DNA from: an uncultured Lachnospiraceae bacterium
GTDB lineage: Bacteria > Bacillota > Clostridia > Lachnospirales > Lachnospiraceae
NCBI GenBank assembly: GCA_902489645.1
Contig: CABUAW010000006.1
Location: 1 to 64,000 of the forward strand
Direction of reading: 5' to 3'
DNA length: 64,000 bases
How positions within the stretch are numbered: position 1 is the stretch's first letter; each line of letters begins with the position of its first letter. The position numbers and the translations under genes are program-made. Of the stretch, positions 44,186-51,828 are shown piece by piece. Under the pieces are notes generated by a model. That model was not told the origin of the DNA. It made no database searches and saw only the letters and a list, made by a program, of their open reading frames with translations.

Positions 44186-44932
44186 CTACCACCATTTAAT
44201 CTGTTCCGTAATATACTGTCTCTTTTCAATAAATTCGGGAGATGTGACATCCCTCGGCCGCGGCAGGTCAATATACAAATCTTCTTTAATCGTCGTCGGC
44301 TTATTCGACAAAATCAATACCCGTTCCGCCAGATATACCGCTTCTTCAATGTTATGGGTAATAAACAATACGGTCGCTCCCGTATTTTTCCACAGGCGCA
44401 GCACCTCATCCTCCAGATAAAACCGCAGTTTAATATCCATCTGTCCATAAGGCTCGTCCATGAGAAGCAAATCCGGATTCATGGCAAATGCCCGCCCGAT
44501 AATAATTCGCTGTTCCGTTGATACGGATAACTGATGGGGATAAGCGTTTCGGAATTCTTCAAGCCCCATCAGCTTAATAATATTTTCAACGCGGACATCC
44601 ATCTCCGCCTTCGGCACCTTTTTTAATTCAAGACCAAACCGCAGATTCTGTTCCACCGTCTTCCATGGAAGGGCTGACGGTTCCTGAAATACAAAGGCCA
44701 GATTGTGCTTCTTCGGGTCAGCGCTTTCACCGTCAATCAGCAAATCTCCCTTTGTCGGCATATAAATACGTGTCAGCAGATTCAAAAATGTTGTCTTTCC
44801 GCAGCCTGTCGGTCCGACAATACAGATAAACTCCCCTTTTTTTACATTGAAAGAAATATCATTCAGCACCTGCAGACTCCCGAAATTTTTCGTCAGATTA
44901 TGAACCTCAACTTTATATTCACTCTTACCCAT
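44186..44932 (-). CDS. ABC importer ATPase with degenerate signature motif
   Basis: A 248-residue ATPase of the NitT/TauT (SsuB/TauB) type. Walker A GPTGCGKT (40-47), Q-loop VFQEP (~82), Walker B LLLMDEP and switch His (ITHNIEEA, H193) are canonical. The ABC signature, normally LSGGM/Q, reads LSVST (135-139), followed by EQRIIIGRA, and the D-loop reads GQMD instead of GALD. GGAGGAAAG precedes the ATG. It lies 18 nt after the other ATPase gene. Together they most likely form a heterodimer on the two permeases, in which this subunit supplies the faulty signature. Confidence 0.9.
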   Translation of the reverse strand: MGKSEYKVEVHNLTKNFGSLQVLNDISFNVKKGEFICIVGPTGCGKTTFLNLLTRIYMPTKGDLLIDGESADPKKHNLAFVFQEPSALPWKTVEQNLRFGLELKKVPKAEMDVRVENIIKLMGLEEFRNAYPHQLSVSTEQRIIIGRAFAMNPDLLLMDEPYGQMDIKLRFYLEDEVLRLWKNTGATVLFITHNIEEAVYLAERVLILSNKPTTIKEDLYIDLPRPRDVTSPEFIEKRQYITEQIKWW

Positions 44933-44950
44933 TTCTTTCCTCCATGCTTT

Positions 44951-45712
44951 CTACAATGCCAAATCTGTATTTTCCGAAATTTCTTTTCGGATTTTGAGAA
45001 ACTTCGTATCAATGGTATTTCTGGGGCGCGGCAAATCGATGTCATAAATCGCCTTAACATGGGCCGGACAATTGCTTAACAGCACAATACGGTCTGCCAG
45101 ATAAATCGCCTCTTCGATATTATTCGTCACAAAAACCACCGTCCGCTTTTCTGTCTCCCAGATACGCTGTATTTCCTCCTCCATGGCATATCTTGTCTGT
45201 GCGTCCAAAGCCCCAAAGGGTTCATCCATCAAAAGAATTTCCGGATTATTCGCATAGGCTCTGGCAATACTGACACGCTGCTTCATGCCGCCGGAAAGCT
45301 CGTCAGGATAGCTTTTTTCAAATCCCTGAAGGCCCACCAGACGAATATATTTCCGGGCGATTTCCCGCCGTTCTTTTTTCGCCATTCCTTTAATTTTCAA
45401 GCCGAATTCGACATTTTCCATAACCGTTTTCCAGGGCATCAGCGCCCGCTTCTGAAAAACCATACCGATACGTTCATCGCTGCCATGAATCGCTTCGCCA
45501 TCCAGGAGAATTCTTCCGTCCACCGGTTTTTCCAGTCCGGCTATCATATTTAACAATATGGTCTTACCGCAGCGTCCCGGTCCCAAAAGGACAAGAAATT
45601 CCGAATCCCGCACGTCTATGGATACGTCCACGGCCGCATCAAACACCTGACGGTTGACAATATAGCTTTGGGAAATATGTTCCAATTTCAATTTGATTTT
45701 TTCGTTGTCCAT
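44951..45712 (-). CDS. ABC importer ATPase lacking the switch histidine
   Basis: A 253-residue NitT/TauT-type ATPase. The signature is canonical (LSGGMKQR, 139-146), as are Walker B (LLMDEP) and the D-loop (GALD). Two positions are off: Walker A reads GPGRCGKT (Gly to Arg at its fourth position, residues 44-51), and the H-loop reads VTNNIEEA with Asn at 197 instead of His. This is the mirror image of the defects in the next gene. ATG at 45712 is chosen; a frame opening 28 codons upstream lies in the permease gene and gives no similarity. The 25-nt overlap with the permease gene supports co-expression. Confidence 0.9.
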   Translation of the reverse strand: MDNEKIKLKLEHISQSYIVNRQVFDAAVDVSIDVRDSEFLVLLGPGRCGKTILLNMIAGLEKPVDGRILLDGEAIHGSDERIGMVFQKRALMPWKTVMENVEFGLKIKGMAKKERREIARKYIRLVGLQGFEKSYPDELSGGMKQRVSIARAYANNPEILLMDEPFGALDAQTRYAMEEEIQRIWETEKRTVVFVTNNIEEAIYLADRIVLLSNCPAHVKAIYDIDLPRPRNTIDTKFLKIRKEISENTDLAL

Positions 45713-46509
45713 GGGCAGATAATCCTTTCTAAAAATTGAATGACAATGGCAAGTAAATAACCGACAACACCGATACAAATCATGGAAAGCAGGCAAAGAG
45801 GATAATCCCCGGAATCCATTCCCCGGATAATAAGAAAGCCGACACCGGATTTGCCTCCGAGCATCTCGGCTGCCAGTACGACCATCCAGCCCGCGGAGGT
45901 CGAATTGCGAATACCGGCAAAAATGGCGTCCAGCGCCGAAGGAATCGCGATTTCAAATAACATCTGACGGCCGTTTGCATGAAAAATTGTTCCGATATCC
46001 AAATATTCCTGCAAAACATTGGATATACCGGCCTGCGTATTGACAACAACCGGCATCAACGCCCCCACAAATACAATCAGAACCTTTGGAAATTCGCCCG
46101 TACCAAACCACATTGTCACAAGCGGTACCCAGGCCAGCGGCGGAACTGCTCGGAAAGCCGTAAAAACAGGACCGAAGATGGCATTGGCTTTTTTATTCCA
46201 TCCGATTAAAATGCCAAAGGATATGCCAAGCGTCCAGGCAAAGGCCAGGGCGATAAACACGCGTTTCAGGCTGGCCCATATGTGACCCAGCAATCCAAGA
46301 TTTTTAATGGGTTTTTCCAGAATTTTCAAATAGCGCTCCCACACCTCGACGGGCGACGGAAATTTGGACATCGTTCCCGACGAAGCCAGTATCCAGAGAC
46401 AAATTAACAGGATAATGGACAGTACCGGCAAAAACCTGTAAATACGCTTACGCAGCAACTCCTTCCTCTCATATTCGCTGAGGAACAGTTCTTCTTTTTC
46501 TTTTTTCAT
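45688..46509 (-). CDS. ABC importer permease (NitT/TauT type), second
   Basis: A 273-residue inner-membrane permease with about six segments and the BPD_transp_1 EAA loop (GRQMLFEIAIPSALDAIFAGIR, around 190-210) that contacts the ATPase. The N-terminus is unusually charged (KEKEELFLSEYERKELLRKR). The ATG at 46509 overlaps the stop of the first permease (ATGA), with GAGGTG upstream; a GTG three codons before is the alternative. It pairs with the first permease as a heterodimer, matching the two different ATPases downstream. Confidence 0.9.
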   Translation of the reverse strand: MKKEKEELFLSEYERKELLRKRIYRFLPVLSIILLICLWILASSGTMSKFPSPVEVWERYLKILEKPIKNLGLLGHIWASLKRVFIALAFAWTLGISFGILIGWNKKANAIFGPVFTAFRAVPPLAWVPLVTMWFGTGEFPKVLIVFVGALMPVVVNTQAGISNVLQEYLDIGTIFHANGRQMLFEIAIPSALDAIFAGIRNSTSAGWMVVLAAEMLGGKSGVGFLIIRGMDSGDYPLCLLSMICIGVVGYLLAIVIQFLERIICPWTTKKSN

Positions 46510-47348
46510 TTTTTCCACCTCAGAACCTTTCCTTCAACAAGGCCTAAAAGCCAGGTGAAAATAACGCCAAGTACGCCGATAATAACAATGCCCAGAATGA
46601 TAATATCCGGTCTTGCAAAGGAACGCCCCTGCTGAATCATATAACCAAGGCCTGCGTTGGCCGCCAGCATTTCCGCCGCAACCAGCGTCGCCCAGGCATT
46701 CCCCAAAGCGACACGGATACCCGCAAATGTCATCGTCATTGCCGACGGAATTCCAATTCTTCGAAATATGGTAAGATTCGATGCACCGCATATTTTCCCG
46801 ACATTAATCAGTGTTTCGCTTGTCTGCCGGATACCCGTATAGGCATTGATGACACAGGGTACAAAGGCGGAAAAAAACACGATAAATGCTTTCGCCTGCA
46901 GGCCAAGTCCCAACCAGATGATTGTAATCGGAATCCAGGATACCGGAGGTATCGGGCGCAGGATTTCAAAAATCGGGCGCATAAAGCTGTCAAAGCCTTT
47001 AAACCAACCCATGAATAATCCCAACGGGACGCCGATGACAATGGCCAGTAAAAATCCGGTCAAAGCGACCTGGAGGCTGGACAGGATATGTACGCCGAGT
47101 ACCGCTCCATCCGGATTCGGGTCGGACCATTTTTCAAAAAATAATCGAATGACATCCGTCGGCATCGGCACATATCTGCTTGGCAGTAAATCGGCGCCAA
47201 CGGCCAACTGCCAAATCAGCAAAAATCCAAAAATACCGGCAATGGAAAGCATGGTCAACTGATAGGTATTCCGCCGCTTTTCAGACTGTACCTTCCCAAT
47301 ACGTTCTTCATTCGTCAACCGCCGTACGGTTTGTTCACTATCGTTCAT
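46506..47348 (-). CDS. ABC importer permease (NitT/TauT type), first
   Basis: A 280-residue permease of the SsuC/TauC type: about six membrane segments, PPVSWIPITIIWLGLG in the middle and an EAA loop IFRRIGIPSAMTMTFAGIRVALG. It carries a short charged N-terminus. The ATG at 47348 has GGGAGGTG 4-5 nt upstream; the nine codons before it are ignored. It is separated from the binding-protein gene by a perfect hairpin at 47374-47416 that should lower expression of the membrane parts relative to the binding protein. Confidence 0.9.
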   Translation of the reverse strand: MNDSEQTVRRLTNEERIGKVQSEKRRNTYQLTMLSIAGIFGFLLIWQLAVGADLLPSRYVPMPTDVIRLFFEKWSDPNPDGAVLGVHILSSLQVALTGFLLAIVIGVPLGLFMGWFKGFDSFMRPIFEILRPIPPVSWIPITIIWLGLGLQAKAFIVFFSAFVPCVINAYTGIRQTSETLINVGKICGASNLTIFRRIGIPSAMTMTFAGIRVALGNAWATLVAAEMLAANAGLGYMIQQGRSFARPDIIILGIVIIGVLGVIFTWLLGLVEGKVLRWKK

Positions 47349-47373
47349 CTCGCACCTCCCTGCAAAACACAAC

Positions 47374-47416
47374 AAAAAAGAGAATCTCTCCCAGAAAGGA
47401 TATCATTCTCTTTTTT
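47374..47416 (-). terminator. Intercistronic attenuating hairpin after the binding-protein gene
   Basis: Perfect 12-bp repeat: AAAAAAGAGAAT (47374-47385) and its complement (47405-47416). On the minus strand the stem is flanked by A6 and ends in U6, a weak terminator form. It sits between the binding-protein stop and the first permease start. Confidence 0.6.
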
Positions 47417-47440
47417 GGGCATTTCATATATTTTTATACC

Positions 47441-48613
47441 TTATTTTTCAGATGCCTCTGCAATCGCAGGATTTACTAAGCCCTTATCCACAATCGTCTG
47501 ACGGTCCTCTTCCGTATAATTACCAAGGGTAATGAAGAAATCCAGGGTTTCAAACAACTGGTTTGTAGCCTCTGTCACCGTTTCGCCGCTGCCGTTTCTG
47601 TCCTGCGCTTCTGTCGTCATATCGGCAATCGCGTCGGCCAGGGACGTACACTGGAACTCTTCCAGCAGGCGCTGCGCCGTCGTTTCAGTGACGGCAATTC
47701 CTTCATCGTCACAGGAATCTGTGAACAGTTCCACGGCCTTTGCCATATTTTCTTCACTTTCCTGGCACCATTCCCAGGTCAGGTAATATACCTGATAAGC
47801 CGTTGTTATCAAGTCTGTCTTATTTTCAATCGCGTCATTGGTTGCGCAAATCGTACTGATATTATTCAGTCCCATCTGACCAATATCTGTGATGCGTACA
47901 TATCCTTCCTCTTCGGCCTGAACGGCAAATGCGTTCCAGACGCACATGGCATCGCCCGAGCCTGTCTCAAATGCCGTCAGGCAGGTACCTACGGCCGTAT
48001 CTGTGATGGTGATGCCATATTCATCCAAATCCGTGATGCCAATGCTGGCCATATATTGCATAAACATATACTGCAATGTCGTTCCTTTATTCAGCAGTAT
48101 TTCCTTTCCGCGCCAATTTTCAGGGTCTTCCGGATTCTCGGCAAGCTCCGTATCCTGACGCACGAATAACGCCGTATTAAATTCATTATCGCAAATACCA
48201 ATCATATTGATATCATAGTTCTTCATACCGTTTAAAGCGCCCGGCGCTCCAACGTCGCAAATATCCCAATCCGCACTGGCTTCCATCATCGCCGGTCCGC
48301 CGGTAAACGATTGATATTCCACATCAATATTTAATTCATCAAAAAATCCCATCTTATCCGCCACATACCATGGCATGGAATGGGCCGAACCGGCAAAAAA
48401 TCCAATACTTAATGTTGTTCTCTCGTCCAGCGGTGTCAATCCCAGGGTTGTCGACCCCGTTTCCGTACCTTCCTCCACGCTTTCTTTTGTTTCCTCATTT
48501 TCAGCCGCTGCGGCTGTCGTTTGACTGGAACCTGCCGAATTGCCGCAGGCTGTCATCAGCCCCATAACTGCAGCCAGACCGAGCGCCGTTAAAACCCTAA
48601 AACTTTTTTTCAT
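47441..48613 (-). CDS. ABC importer substrate-binding lipoprotein (NMT1/SsuA-like)
   Basis: A 390-residue lipoprotein: signal peptide ending at lipobox LMTAC (Cys23), then a Ser/Ala/Glu-rich linker and a type II periplasmic-binding fold of the NMT1/SsuA class (TLSIGFFAGSAHSMPWYVADKMGFFDELNIDVEY...). It captures an unidentified small solute outside the cell for the two permeases. The family handles sulfonates, nitrate, taurine, pyrimidine precursors and other small anions, so substrate cannot be read from sequence. ATG at 48613 has GGGGG 9 nt upstream; an earlier frame opening is ignored. It is the first gene of the eight-gene operon and is divergent from lacI. Confidence 0.9.
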   Translation of the reverse strand: MKKSFRVLTALGLAAVMGLMTACGNSAGSSQTTAAAAENEETKESVEEGTETGSTTLGLTPLDERTTLSIGFFAGSAHSMPWYVADKMGFFDELNIDVEYQSFTGGPAMMEASADWDICDVGAPGALNGMKNYDINMIGICDNEFNTALFVRQDTELAENPEDPENWRGKEILLNKGTTLQYMFMQYMASIGITDLDEYGITITDTAVGTCLTAFETGSGDAMCVWNAFAVQAEEEGYVRITDIGQMGLNNISTICATNDAIENKTDLITTAYQVYYLTWEWCQESEENMAKAVELFTDSCDDEGIAVTETTAQRLLEEFQCTSLADAIADMTTEAQDRNGSGETVTEATNQLFETLDFFITLGNYTEEDRQTIVDKGLVNPAIAEASEK

Positions 48614-48730
48614 GAAAATAATCCCCCTTTTCTTTTTGGTTGAAGCAGCTATCTTTGCTACGCAAAACAATTCTATCATTTTTGCGTTATTTTTTCTACT
48701 TTTTTCGTTATTTTTGCTCTCTGTTTTTGT

Positions 48731-48758
48731 GCAAACGTTTGCTTTGCCCCAGGCAAAC
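48731..48758. promoter_or_regulatory. LacI-type operator between regulator and importer operon
   Basis: GCAAACGTTTGC (48731-48742) is a perfect 12-bp palindrome with the central CG typical of LacI/GalR operators. The GTTTGC half also pairs with GCAAAC at 48753-48758, giving a second, spaced repeat. It lies 23 nt before the lacI -35 box, between the divergent genes. Confidence 0.7.
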
Positions 48759-48764
48759 AGATTC

Positions 48765-48793
48765 TATACATTTTTATGCGTTTATGGTATAAT
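48765..48793 (+). promoter_or_regulatory. Promoter of the lacI-type gene
   Basis: TATACA (48765-48770), 17 nt, TATAAT (48788-48793) with an extended TGG before the -10. It is 35 nt before the start codon. A minus-strand promoter for the importer operon (TAGAAT-like -10 near 48675) is less clear. Confidence 0.65.
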
Positions 48794-48827
48794 AACTTAA
48801 AATAAACATAGGCAGAGAGGTAAGAAA

Positions 48828-49856
48828 ATGTCTTTAAAAAGTATTGCAGAAGAAGTAGGTGTCTCTATCTCAACCGTATCGCGTGTTCTTAATCAGGAGA
48901 ATACATCCGCAGCCAGCAAGGAATTGCAGCGCAAAATCCGGAGTGTCGCACAAGCCCAGGGATATGTACCCAGCCATACGGCCAAACGGCTGAAGAAAAG
49001 CAAAACGCATACACCGTCTGCTCCCCGCACATTATGCTGCCTGTATGCCTGTCCGCCACAGGAGACCAAAGACGACCCTTTTTATTCAAAACTTCTTGAA
49101 AGTATTGAACGTGAGGCGCTTAACCATAATTATATTGTTAAATATTCCTTTTTACCCACCGCTCTGAATCATCTGGACGTGGTCTTTGATTTACCTGCCG
49201 ACTCCCCGGAATACGTCATTGTCCTTGGACGTTTCGAACAGGAGCTTTTTGATAAATTTCAAAAATATTTTAAAAAGATTGTCTATATTGGCCTGAATAC
49301 GCTGGATATTCCATGCGACCAGATTATCTGCAATGGATTTGATATGGCCCATGACGCCATCTTCTATCTCCATTCACTCAATCACAGAAAAATCGGCTTT
49401 CTCGGCGGCCATGAGGCCCGGTTCCGCGGTTATATTGCTTCCATGCAGGAGCTTGGCCTTACTGTTGACGATACGTACATCGTCAATGACATCCCCCTTT
49501 CCATGGAAGGCGGTTATGAGGGGATGCTTCGTCTTTTGGAAAAGGCGCCCGATATGACCGCTGTATTTTGCGCCAACGATATGGCGGCCATCGGGGCTTT
49601 ACGCGCCTGCCATGATAAGGGTCTCCGAATTCCCGATGATATTTCGCTGCTTGGAATAAACGATATTGAGAATATCCGGTACACCACGCCGGCCCTCTCA
49701 AGTATCCGCGAACCCTTAGATGAAATGGGACGCATGGGCGTGAATCTGCTTTTGGACCGAATCGACCGCAGTCACTCTTCTTACGTTAAAGTCTTTTTCC
49801 CTTTTAACATCATAAAAAGAGAGAGCTGTAAAAAACTCTCCCCTGAAAAAAAATAA
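48828..49856 (+). CDS. LacI/GalR-family transcription regulator
   Basis: A 342-residue regulator: N-terminal LacI HTH (SLKSIAEEVGVSISTVSRVLNQ, residues 2-23) with hinge helix, then a sugar-binding-protein-like effector domain (~65-335), with family strings such as NHRKIGFLGG and FCANDMAAIGAL. It is divergent from the importer-oxidoreductase-LarA operon and most likely represses it until the transported compound or a product binds. AGAGAGG precedes the ATG. LacI members usually sense sugars or sugar derivatives, a hint that the substrate is a sugar acid or related hydroxy acid. Confidence 0.93.
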   Translation: MSLKSIAEEVGVSISTVSRVLNQENTSAASKELQRKIRSVAQAQGYVPSHTAKRLKKSKTHTPSAPRTLCCLYACPPQETKDDPFYSKLLESIEREALNHNYIVKYSFLPTALNHLDVVFDLPADSPEYVIVLGRFEQELFDKFQKYFKKIVYIGLNTLDIPCDQIICNGFDMAHDAIFYLHSLNHRKIGFLGGHEARFRGYIASMQELGLTVDDTYIVNDIPLSMEGGYEGMLRLLEKAPDMTAVFCANDMAAIGALRACHDKGLRIPDDISLLGINDIENIRYTTPALSSIREPLDEMGRMGVNLLLDRIDRSHSSYVKVFFPFNIIKRESCKKLSPEKK

Positions 49857-49901
49857 AGGTTCTGCTGCACATTTGTCAGTGATGTGCAGCAGAACCTTTT
49901 T
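49855..49901. terminator. Bidirectional terminator between lacI and yhaN-like genes
   Basis: Perfect 16-bp stem (49855-49870 with 49884-49899, 13-nt loop) carrying TTCTGCTGCAC; T-run at 49897-49901. It closes the lacI transcript. The yhaN stop codon lies in the same T-run, so it also serves that operon. Confidence 0.9.
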
Positions 49902-51828
49902 ATTCCATATACACCGGCGTATATTCTATGCCAAGCCGCTCCAACGCATCCATTTCCCGATGCTGGCAGGTAAACAAAATGACCTGAGCAAAACCCTGGG
50001 TGCTAATCCAGGCCAGTGTCCGTGCCAGCCGACGGTCATCATAAAAAACAAAGCTGTCATCAAAGATAACCGGCATATTGCCATCCGGAAAAAGAAGTTT
50101 TACCATAGCCAGCCGCAGCGCCAGGTAAAGCTGCTCCCGTGTACCCGTGCTGAGCTGGCCGCACTCCACAAAACGGCCCTCCGTATCCACCTTGAGATTC
50201 AGCTCATTATCCACAATCACCCGCTCATACCTTCCTCCGGTAAGCTCCCACATCATCCGGGAAACCTCCTGATTTAAAGCCGGTCCGAAATCAGAGTGAA
50301 TCTCCTCCGACAAATCCCGTATAATAGAAATACATTCATCAATGATGGCCGCCTGTTCCTGCGCATCCGCCGCCTCTGCGGAAAGCTGTTCCATCTCGGA
50401 CAATAGGGCCTCCCGTTCCATTTCCTTTTGTTCCATGGCTTCCTTCCGGACGAAAAGGCGCTCCAGAGATTTCGTAAGGGTCTCTTCCTGCTCCCGCAGC
50501 GATTCCATCCATTCTTCCCCGTCTTCACCTTCCACATCTAAAGATATGTCCTCGCCGTATTTTTCCAGATAGGGCTGCAGAGGAATCTGTATCTGTTCAT
50601 ATTTTTCTCTTAAAGCTCTCAGTTCCTCTTTCATCTGCCGCAGCATTTCTCTGCTGCCCCGTCCGAACATATGCTGTTCCATTTCATCATGGAGCGCATC
50701 CAGATTTTCCTTACATTCACTGAGCCTGCGTCCCATCCGCTTCCGGCCGGCCTGCAATAATACGGCCGTCGCCGCCAAAATTGCCACGAACACCAGAAGA
50801 ATTCCCACACGCACCGCTATATTGCTTTTCAGGAAAAAGACAGCAATCACCGGTATGAGGCCGAACATCATCACCGAAAACAAAATCGCCAGATTTCTGC
50901 CCATCAACTGTCCATAACGGTCCGAAAGGTCGTCGTATGCTTCATTGGCCGCATCCCACCGTTCTTTAACCGCATCAAAATCCGCTTCCGCCGTTTCATG
51001 CTTCATTTTTTCATAAGCCGCCTTTTTCTGCTGATATTGGGCGGCCACATAATTATTTTCCTCAATCAGCCGGATAGCTTCCATCCGTTCCTGCTGTTCT
51101 TTTTTTCGGTTTTCCCGGCCGGCCGACTGCTCTGTCTGACGCCTTTTCCGAAGTTCCTCCAGCGCCTGCTGCTGCTTTTGGATATCATTTAAAAGCCGGT
51201 GCTGCTCTGCCTCGCCCGCATCGAGGTCCGCCATCTGCCCTTTCAGTTCCTGAATCCTGCTTTGCGAACTCCGGTCCAAATGGGCTTTCTTCTCTTTCCG
51301 CAGGTAATCCAGGGTCTGCTGTAAATCCACATCCTGATTTTTCGTCTGCTGAATATTCGCCATACAGGTCTGCAGAGTCAGGCCAAACCGGGCATCAATG
51401 CGGCTTTCCAGTTGGCCGATACTCAGCGTATTTTTAAAATTTGTTCGATTAAGTCCCTCAATCAGTGTATCTATCTGCCCGCCCGGAAGCTGTATTTCTT
51501 TTCCGGTTCGAAGCTGTTCCACCCGGAAAAATTCATCTTCTTTATAAAAATTCCGTGTCAAACGGTACATTTCGCCGTGATGCTCAATGACCATGGAACC
51601 TTCGTAATTCCTGCCCTGAGCCCATGGCTGAAATCTGGAATATTCGTCTTTTTTCGACGCTTTTCCGCGAAGCCGTTCCACGCCAAACAGCATGGCCTGA
51701 ATAAATTGATGAAGCGTGGACTTTCCCGCTTCATTTTCGCCATAGATGACATTTATTCCCGGGGAGAGCCGTAAACTTTGCTGATGAAAACGTCCAAAAT
51801 GGGATATATTTAATGTGTCGATAATCAT
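49900..51828 (-). CDS. yhaN: SbcC/Rad50-like ATPase with membrane hairpin (YhaN-like)
   Basis: A 642-residue Rad50/SbcC-type protein: Walker A GENEAGKST (30-38), coiled coil ~170-300, two adjacent hydrophobic segments (~313-333 and 339-358) where a zinc hook would be, a second coiled coil to ~530, then a signature QLSTGTREQLYLALR and Walker B PVIFDDSF. It should work with the SbcD-like nuclease encoded just upstream; their genes overlap by four bases (ATGA). It is shorter than Bacillus YhaN (~960). The membrane hairpin suggests an anchored complex. Role in repair or DNA uptake processing is inferred. Confidence 0.85.
   Translation of the reverse strand: MIIDTLNISHFGRFHQQSLRLSPGINVIYGENEAGKSTLHQFIQAMLFGVERLRGKASKKDEYSRFQPWAQGRNYEGSMVIEHHGEMYRLTRNFYKEDEFFRVEQLRTGKEIQLPGGQIDTLIEGLNRTNFKNTLSIGQLESRIDARFGLTLQTCMANIQQTKNQDVDLQQTLDYLRKEKKAHLDRSSQSRIQELKGQMADLDAGEAEQHRLLNDIQKQQQALEELRKRRQTEQSAGRENRKKEQQERMEAIRLIEENNYVAAQYQQKKAAYEKMKHETAEADFDAVKERWDAANEAYDDLSDRYGQLMGRNLAILFSVMMFGLIPVIAVFFLKSNIAVRVGILLVFVAILAATAVLLQAGRKRMGRRLSECKENLDALHDEMEQHMFGRGSREMLRQMKEELRALREKYEQIQIPLQPYLEKYGEDISLDVEGEDGEEWMESLREQEETLTKSLERLFVRKEAMEQKEMEREALLSEMEQLSAEAADAQEQAAIIDECISIIRDLSEEIHSDFGPALNQEVSRMMWELTGGRYERVIVDNELNLKVDTEGRFVECGQLSTGTREQLYLALRLAMVKLLFPDGNMPVIFDDSFVFYDDRRLARTLAWISTQGFAQVILFTCQHREMDALERLGIEYTPVYME

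Noticed and set aside
48614..48679. 22-codon N-terminal extension of the binding protein
   Set aside because: It would place charged and Cys residues before a perfect lipoprotein signal peptide.
48731..48742. CcpA cre site
   Set aside because: The palindrome fits cre loosely, but its place between a LacI-type gene and its likely target operon makes a local operator more likely. Kept as an alternative.
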